64,000 bases of DNA, taken from NCBI GenBank assembly GCA_032622095.1, contig CP136061.1, positions 22,940,991 to 23,004,990 of the forward strand, written 5' to 3'. How positions within the stretch are numbered: position 1 is the first letter of the stretch; each line of letters starts with the position of its first letter. This stretch comes from Siphonodentalium dalli (lineage: Eukaryota; Mollusca; Scaphopoda; Gadilida; Siphonodentaliidae). Position numbers and translations under genes: made by a program. Below are positions 56,701 to 64,000 of this stretch, piece by piece. The notes under the pieces were generated by a model. The model was not told where the DNA came from, searched no databases, and saw only the letters and a program-made list of their open reading frames with translations.

Positions 56701-59700
56701 TGGTTCTAACCCAGAGATTCATGAATACAACTCAGGGATTTATGACTTTTTCGAAGGATTTATGGTTCTAACCCAGAGATTCATGAATAGAACTCAGGGA
56801 TTTATGACTTTTTCGAAGGATTTATGGCTTTAACCCCGAGATTCATGACTACAACTCAGGGATTTATGACTTTTTCGAAGGATTTATGGTTCTAACCCAG
56901 AGATTCATGAATACAACTCAGGGATTTATGACTTTTTCGAAGGATTTGTGGCTCTAACCCAGAGATTCATGATTACAACTCAGGGATTTATGACTTTTTC
57001 GAAGGATTTGTGGCTCTAACCCAGAGATTCATGAATACAACGCAGGGATTTATGACCTTTTCGAAGGATTTATGGCTCTAACCCCGAGATTCATGACTAC
57101 AACTCAGGGATTTATGACTTTTTCGAAGGATTTATGGTTCTAACCCAGAGATTCATGAATAGAACTCAGGGATTTATGACTTTTTCGAAGGATTTATGGT
57201 TCTAACCCAGAGATTCATGAATAGAACTCAGGGATTTAAGACTTTTTCGAAGGATTTATAGTTCTAACCCAGAGATTCATGAATAGAACTCAGGGATTTA
57301 TGACTTTTTCGAAGGATTTATGGCTTTAACCCCGAGATTCATGACTACAACTCAGGGATTTATGACTTTTTCGAAGGATTTATGGTTCTAACCCAGAGAT
57401 TCATGAATACAACTCAGGGATTTATGACTTTTTCGAAGGATTTATGGTTCTAACCCAGAGATTCATGAATACAACTCAGGGATTTATGACTTTTTCGAAG
57501 GATTTGTGGCTCTAACCCAGAGATTCATGATTACAACTCAGGGATTTATGACTTTTTCGAAGGATTTGTGGCTCTAACTCAGAGATTCATGAATACAACT
57601 CAGAGATTTATGACTTTTCGAAAGATTTATGGCTCAAACCCCGAGATTCATGACTACAACTCAGGGATTTATGACTTTTTCGAAGGATTTATGGCTTTAA
57701 CCCCGAGATTCATGACTACAACTCAGGGATTTATGACTTTTTCGAAGGATTTATGGTTCTAACCCAGAGATTCATGAATACAACTCAGGGATTTATGACT
57801 TTTTCGAAGGATTTGTGGCTCTAACCCAGAGATTCATGATTACAACTCAGGGATTTATGACTTTTTCGAAGGATTTGTGGCTCTAACCCAGAGATTCATG
57901 AATACAACGCAGGGATTTATGACTTTTTCGAAGGATTTGTGGCTCTAACCCAGAGATTCGTGAATACAACGCAAGGATTTATGACCTTTTCGAAGGATTT
58001 ATGGCTCTAACCCCGAGATTCATGACTACAACTCAGGGATTTATGACTTTTTCGAAGGATTTATGGTTCTAACCCAGAGATTCATGAATACAACTCAGGG
58101 ATTTATGACTTTTTCGAAGGATTTGTGGCTCTAACCCAGAGATTCATGATTACAACTCAGGGATTTATGACTTTTTCGAAGGATTTGTGGCTCTAACCCA
58201 GAGATTCATGAATACAACGCAGGGATTTATGACTTTTTCGAAGGATTTGTGGCTCTAACCCAGAGATTCGTGAATACAACGCAAGGATTTATGACCTTTT
58301 CGAAGGATTTGTGGCTCTAACCCAGAGATTCATGAATAGAACTCAGGGATTTATGACTTTTTCGAAGGATTTATGGTTCTAACCCAGAGATTCATGAATA
58401 GAACTCAGGGATTTATGACTTTTTCGAAGGATTTATGGTTCTAACCCAGAGATTCATGAATAGAACTCAGGGATTTATGACTTTTTCGAAGGATTTATGG
58501 TTTTAACCCCGAGATTCATGACTACAACTCAGGGATTTATGACTTTTTCGAAGGATTTATGGTTCTAACCCAGAGATTCATGAATACAACGCAAGGACTT
58601 ATGACATTTTCGAAGGATTTATGGCTCTAACCCCGAGATTCATGACTACAACTCAGGGATTTATGACTTTTTCGAAGGATTGATGGTTCTAACCCAGAGA
58701 TTCATGAATAGAACTAAGGGATTTATGACTTTTTCGAAGGATTTATGGTTCTAACCCAGAGATTCATGAATAGAACTCAGGGATTTATGACTTTTTCGAA
58801 GGATTTATGGCTTTAACCCCGAGATTCATGACTACAACTCAGGGATTTATGACTTTTTCGAAGGATTTATGGCTTTAACCCCGAGATTCATGACTACAAC
58901 TCAGGGATTTATGACTTTTTCGAAGGATTTATGGTTCTAACCCAGAGATTCATGAATACAACTCAGGGATTTATGACTTTTTCGAAGGATTTGTGGCTCT
59001 AACCCAGAGATTCATGAATGCAACGCAGGGATTTATGACTTTTTCGAAGGATTTGTGGCTCTAACCCAGAGATTCATGAATACAACGCAAGGATTTATGA
59101 CTTTTTCGAAGGATTTATGGCTCAAACCCCGAGATTCATGACTACAACTCAGGGATTTATGACTTTTTCGAAGGATTTATGGTTCTATCCCAGAGATTCA
59201 CGAATAGAACTCAGGGATTTATGACTTTTTCGAAGGATTTATGGTTCTAACCCAGAGATTCATGAATAGAACTCAGGGATTTATGACTTTTTCGAAGGAT
59301 TTATGGTTCTAACCCAGAGATTCATGAATAGAACTCAGGGATTTATGACTTTTTCGAAGGATTTATGGCTTTAACCACGAGATTCATGACTACAACTCAG
59401 GGATTTATGACTTCTTCGAAGGATTTATGGTTCTAACCCAGAGATTCATGAATACAACTCAGGGATTTATGACTTTTTCGAAGGATTTGTGGCTCTAACC
59501 CAGAGATTCATTATTACAACTCAGGGATTTATGACTTTTTCGAAGGATTTGTGGCTCTAACCCAGAGATTCATGAATACAACGCAGGGATTTATGACTTT
59601 TTCGAAGGATTTGTGGCTCTAACCCAGAGATTCATGAATACAACGCAAGGATTTATGACATTTTCGAAGGATTTATGGCTCTAACCCCGAGATTCATGAC

Positions 59701-62700
59701 TACAACTCAGGGATTTATGACTTTTTCGAAGGATTTATGGTTCTAACCCAGAGATTCATGAATACAACGCAGGGATTTATGACTTTTTCGAAGGATTTGT
59801 GGCTCTAACCCAGAGATTCGTGAATACAACGCAAGGATTTATGACCTTTTCGAAGGATTTGTGGCTCTAACCCAGAGATTCATGAATAGAACTCAGGGAT
59901 TTATGACTTTTTCGAAGGATTTATGGTTCTAACCCAGAGATTCATGAATAGAACTCAGGGATTTATGACTTTTTCGAAGGATTTATGGTTCTAACCCAGA
60001 GATTCATGAATAGAACTCAGGGATTTATGACTTTTTCGAAGGATTTATGGTTTTAACCCCGAGATTCATGACTACAACTCAGGGATTTATGACTTTTTCG
60101 AAGGATTTATGGTTCTAACCCAGAGATTCATGAATACAACGCAAGGATTTATGACATTTTCGAAGGATTTATGGCTCTAACCCCGAGATTCATGACTACA
60201 ACTCAGGGATTTATGACTTTTTCGAAGGATTGATGGTTCTAACCCAGAGATTCATGAATAGAACTAAGGGATTTATGACTTTTTCGAAGGATTTATGGTT
60301 CTAACCCAGAGATTCATGAATAGAACTCAGGGATTTATGACTTTTTCGAAGGATTTATGGCTTTAACCCCGAGATTCATGACTACAACTCAGGGATTTAT
60401 GACTTTTTCGAAGGATTTATGGCTTTAACCCCGAGATTCATGACTACAACTCAGGGATTTATGACTTTTTCGAAGGATTTATGGTTCTAACCCAGAGATT
60501 CATGAATACAACTCAGGGATTTATGACTTTTTCGAAGGATTTGTGGCTCTAACCCAGAGATTCATGAATGCAACGCAGGGATTTATGACTTTTTCGAAGG
60601 ATTTGTGGCTCTAACCCAGAGATTCATGAATACAACGCAAGGATTTATGACTTTTTCGAAGGATTTATGGCTCAAACCCCGAGATTCATGACTACAACTC
60701 AGGGATTTATGACTTTTTCGAAGGATTTATGGTTCTATCCCAGAGATTCACGAATAGAACTCAGGGATTTATGACTTTTTCGAAGGATTTATGGTTCTAA
60801 CCCAGAGATTCATGAATAGAACTCAGGGATTTATGACTTTTTCGAAGGATTTATGGTTCTAACCCAGAGATTCATGAATAGAACTCAGGGATTTATGACT
60901 TTTTCGAAGGATTTATGGCTTTAACCACGAGATTCATGACTACAACTCAGGGATTTATGACTTCTTCGAAGGATTTATGGTTCTAACCCAGAGATTCATG
61001 AATACAACTCAGGGATTTATGACTTTTTCGAAGGATTTGTGGCTCTAACCCAGAGATTCATTATTACAACTCAGGGATTTATGACTTTTTCGAAGGATTT
61101 GTGGCTCTAACCCAGAGATTCATGAATACAACGCAGGGATTTATGACTTTTTCGAAGGATTTGTGGCTCTAACCCAGAGATTCATGAATACAACGCAAGG
61201 ATTTATGACATTTTCGAAGGATTTATGGCTCTAACCCCGAGATTCATGACTACAACTCAGGGATTTATGACTTTTTCGAAGGATTTATGGTTCTAACCCA
61301 GAGATTCATGAATACAACGCAGGGATTTATGACTTTTTCGAAGGATTTGTGGCTCTAACCCAGAGATTCGTGAATACAACGCAAGGATTTATGACCTTTT
61401 CGAAGGATTTGTGGCTCTAACCCAGAGATTCATGATTACAACTCAGGGATTTATGACTTTTTCGAAGGATTTATGGTTCTAACCCAGAGATTCATGAATA
61501 GAACTCAGGGATTTATGACTTTTTCGAAGGATTTATGGCTTTAACCCCGAGATTCATGACTACAACTCAGGGATTTATGACTTTTTCGAAGGATTTATGG
61601 TTCTAACCCAGAGATTCATGAATACAACTCAGGGATTTATGACTTTTTCGAAGGATTTGTGGCTCTAACCCAGAGATTCATGAATACAACGCAGGGATTT
61701 ATGAGTTTTTCGAAGGATTTGTGGCTCTAACCCAGAGATTCATGAATACAACGCAAGGATTTATGACTTTTTCGAAGGATTTATGGCTCTAACCCCGAGA
61801 TTCATGACTACAACTCAGGGATTTATGACTTTTTCGAAGGATTTATGGTTCTAACCCAGAGATTCATGAATAGAACTCAGGGATTTATGACTTTTTCGAA
61901 GGATTTATGGTTCTAACCCAGAGATTCATGAATAGAACTCAGGGATTTATGACTTTTTCGAAGGATTTATGGTTCTAAACCAGAGATTCATGAATAGAAC
62001 CCCCGGGATTTATGACTTTTTCGAAGGATTTATGGCTTTAACCCCGAGATTCATGACTACAACTCAGGGATTTATGACTTTTTCGAAGGATTTATGGCTT
62101 TAACCCCGAGATTCATGACTACAACTCAGGGATTTATGACTTTTTCGAAGGATTTATGGTTCTAACCCAGAGATTCATGAATACAACTCAGGGATTTATG
62201 ACTTTTTCGAAGGATTTGTGGCTCTAACCCAGAGATTCATGAATACAACGCAGGGATTTATGACTTTTTCGAAGGATTTATGGCTCTAACCCAGAGATTC
62301 ATGAATACAACGCAAGGATTTATGACTTTTTCGAAGGATTTATGGCTCAAACCCCGAGATTCATGACTACAACTCAGGGATTTATGACTTTTTTGAAGGA
62401 TTTATGGTTCTAACCCAGAGATTCAAGAATAGAACTCAGGGATTTATGACTTTTTCGAAGGATTTATGGTTCTAACCCAGAGATTCATGAATAGAACTCA
62501 GGGATTTATGACTTTTTCGAAGGATTTATGGTTCTAACCCAGAGATTCATGAATAGAACTCAGGGATTTATGACTTTTTCGAAGGATTTATGGCTTTAAC
62601 CCCGAGATTCATGACTACAACTCAGGGATTTATGACTTTTTCGAATGATTTATGGTTCTAACCCAGAGATTCATGAATACAACTCAGGGATTTATGACTT

Positions 62701-64000
62701 TTTCGAAGGATTTGTGGCTCTATCCCAGAGATTCATGAATACAACGCAAGGATTTATGACCTTTTCGAAGGATTTATGGCTCTAACCCCGAGATTCATGA
62801 CTACAACTCAGGGATTTATGACTTTTTCGAAGGATTTATGGTTCTAACCCAGAGATTCATGAATAGAACTCAGGGATTTATGACTTTTTCGAAGGATTTA
62901 TGGTTCTAACCCAGAGATTCATGAATAGAACTCAGGGATTTATGACTTTTTCGAAGGATTTATGGTTCTAACCTAGAGATTCATGAATAGAACTCAGGGA
63001 TTTATGATTTTTTCGAAGGATTTGTGGCTCTAACCCAGAGATTCATGATTACAACTCAGGGATTTATGACTTTTTCGAAGGATTTGTGGCTCTAACCCAG
63101 AGATTCATGAATACAACGCAAGGATTTATGACCTTTTCGAAGGATTTATGGCTCTAACCCCGAGATTCATGACTACAACTCAGGGATTTATGACTTTTTC
63201 GAAGGATTTATGGTTCTAACCCAGAGATTCATGAATAGAACTCAGGGATTTATGACTTTTTCGAAGGATTTATGGTTCTAACCCAGAGATTCATGAATAG
63301 AACTCAGGGATTTATGACTTTTTCGAAGGATTTATGGTTCTAACCCAGAGATTCATGAATAGAACTCAGGGATTTATGACTTTTTCGAAGGATTTATGGC
63401 TTTAACCCCGAGATTCATGACTACAACTCAGGGATTTATGACTTTTTCGAAGGATTTATGGTTCTAACCCAGAGATTCATGAATACAACTCAGGGATTTA
63501 TGACTTTTTCGAAGGATTTATGGTTCTAACCCAGAGATTCATGAATACAACTCAGGGATTTATGACTTTTTCGAAGGATTTGTGGCTCTAACCCAGAGAT
63601 TCATGATTACAACTCAGGGATTTATGACTTTTTCGAAAGATTTGTGACTCTAACCCAGAGATTCATGAATACAACTCCGGGATTTATGACTTTTCGAAGG
63701 ATTTATGGCTCAAACCCCGAGATTCATGACTACAACTCAGGGATTTATGACCTTTTCGAAGGATTTATGGTTCTAACCCAGAGATTCACGAATAGAACTC
63801 AGGGATTTATGACTTTTTCGAAGGATTTATGGTTCTAACCCAGAGATTCATGAATAGAACTCAGGGATTTATGACTTTTTCGAAGGATTTATGGTTCTAA
63901 CCCAGAGATTCATGAATAGAACTCAGGGATTTATGACTTTTTCGAAGGATTTATGGCTTTAACCCCGAGATTCATGACTACAACTCAGGGATTTATGACT
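44718..64000. repeat. 62-bp satellite array with higher-order structure, runs off the window
   Basis: The monomer GGATTTATGGTTCTAACCCA then GAGATTCATGAATAGAACTC, AGGGATTTATGACTTTTTCG, AA repeats about 310 times. Each monomer has three GATTYATG cores spaced 20-22 bp, indicating an ancestral ~21-bp unit. The left edge (44.7-45.9 kb) is the most irregular. Long duplications are visible from rare variants: offset 4958 (47.27-52.22 kb against 52.22-57.18 kb), 1860 (GGCTCATACCCC at 49512/51372 and 54470/56330), 1550 (TTGATGGTTC at 58680/60230; CTTCTTCGAA at 59411/60961) and 15496 (45.93-48.50 kb against 61.43-64.00 kb). The 64-codon frames at 48148, 53106, 57568 and 63644 are by-products. Confidence 0.97.

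Noticed and set aside
48148-63838. Four near-identical 64-codon frames (48148, 53106, 57568, 63644)
   Set aside because: They are 195-bp stretches of the 62-bp satellite where small indels leave a frame open; their recurrence reflects the higher-order duplications, not a gene family.

Overview
This is eukaryotic, intron-bearing, AT-rich DNA from an invertebrate. Its dispersed repeats carry GACAGACGGACAGACGG-type ends, and it also holds TTAA-flanked hairpin MITEs, an Ngaro-type tyrosine-recombinase retroelement and CR1/jockey-like LINE debris. Together these suggest a marine lophotrochozoan, most likely a mollusc, but this is inference from repeat style and not a proven identification.

Layout. 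(1) 1-4385 is a 79-bp satellite of 55 full copies plus a partial one, all in perfect register. (2) 5289-30780 on the minus strand holds one split gene that simple ORF calling misses. I assembled nine exons by eye from splice sites: 30670-30658, 18072-17921, 12565-12479, 11866-11794, 10798-10707, 10274-10146, 9700-9569, 7789-7674 and 6545-5300. All phases agree. The coding sum is 2040 nt, giving 679 codons plus a stop, or 636 aa without the in-frame cassette exon 6. The first 265 residues resemble the DUF3715 (pseudo-PARP) domain of TASOR and TEX15, which are proteins of transposon silencing. The last exon is a repetitive, Asn/Thr/Ser-rich tail with seven copies of the SUMO-type motif [IV]KxEP. 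(3) The introns are packed with hairpin MITEs. Intron 1 (12.6 kb) holds a hAT element (19865-29692, 8-bp target duplication GGAGGTAG) that has itself received an Ngaro retroelement with split direct repeats (A1 ... B1 A2 B2). The Ngaro element encodes Gag, RT-RNase H, a tyrosine recombinase and an SGNH hydrolase; the Gag, RT-RNase H and recombinase frames are visibly broken. (4) 31.0-39.4 kb is a diverged inverted repeat, interrupted in its right arm by a 4.95-kb element. (5) 39.6-42.9 kb is a degenerate tandem repeat of about 147 bp with poly-G runs, a retroposon tail and an unidentified coding remnant. (6) 42933-43350 is an unusual GC-rich palindrome-cluster element. (7) 43353-44712 is a LINE fragment that breaks off at (8) a 62-bp satellite running to the end of the window, with a threefold ~21-bp substructure and higher-order duplications at 1550, 1860, 4958 and 15496 bp.

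How it fits together. The only plausible host gene here is the minus-strand DUF3715 gene. Its gene model shows three places where repeats reach into splicing: intron 5 is almost entirely one MITE whose end supplies the acceptor of cassette exon 6; exon 7 is preceded by a 52-bp tandem array that multiplies its own 3' splice site; and exon 9 contains a 99-bp in-frame expansion. The family assignment rests on my memory of the domain, not on a search.
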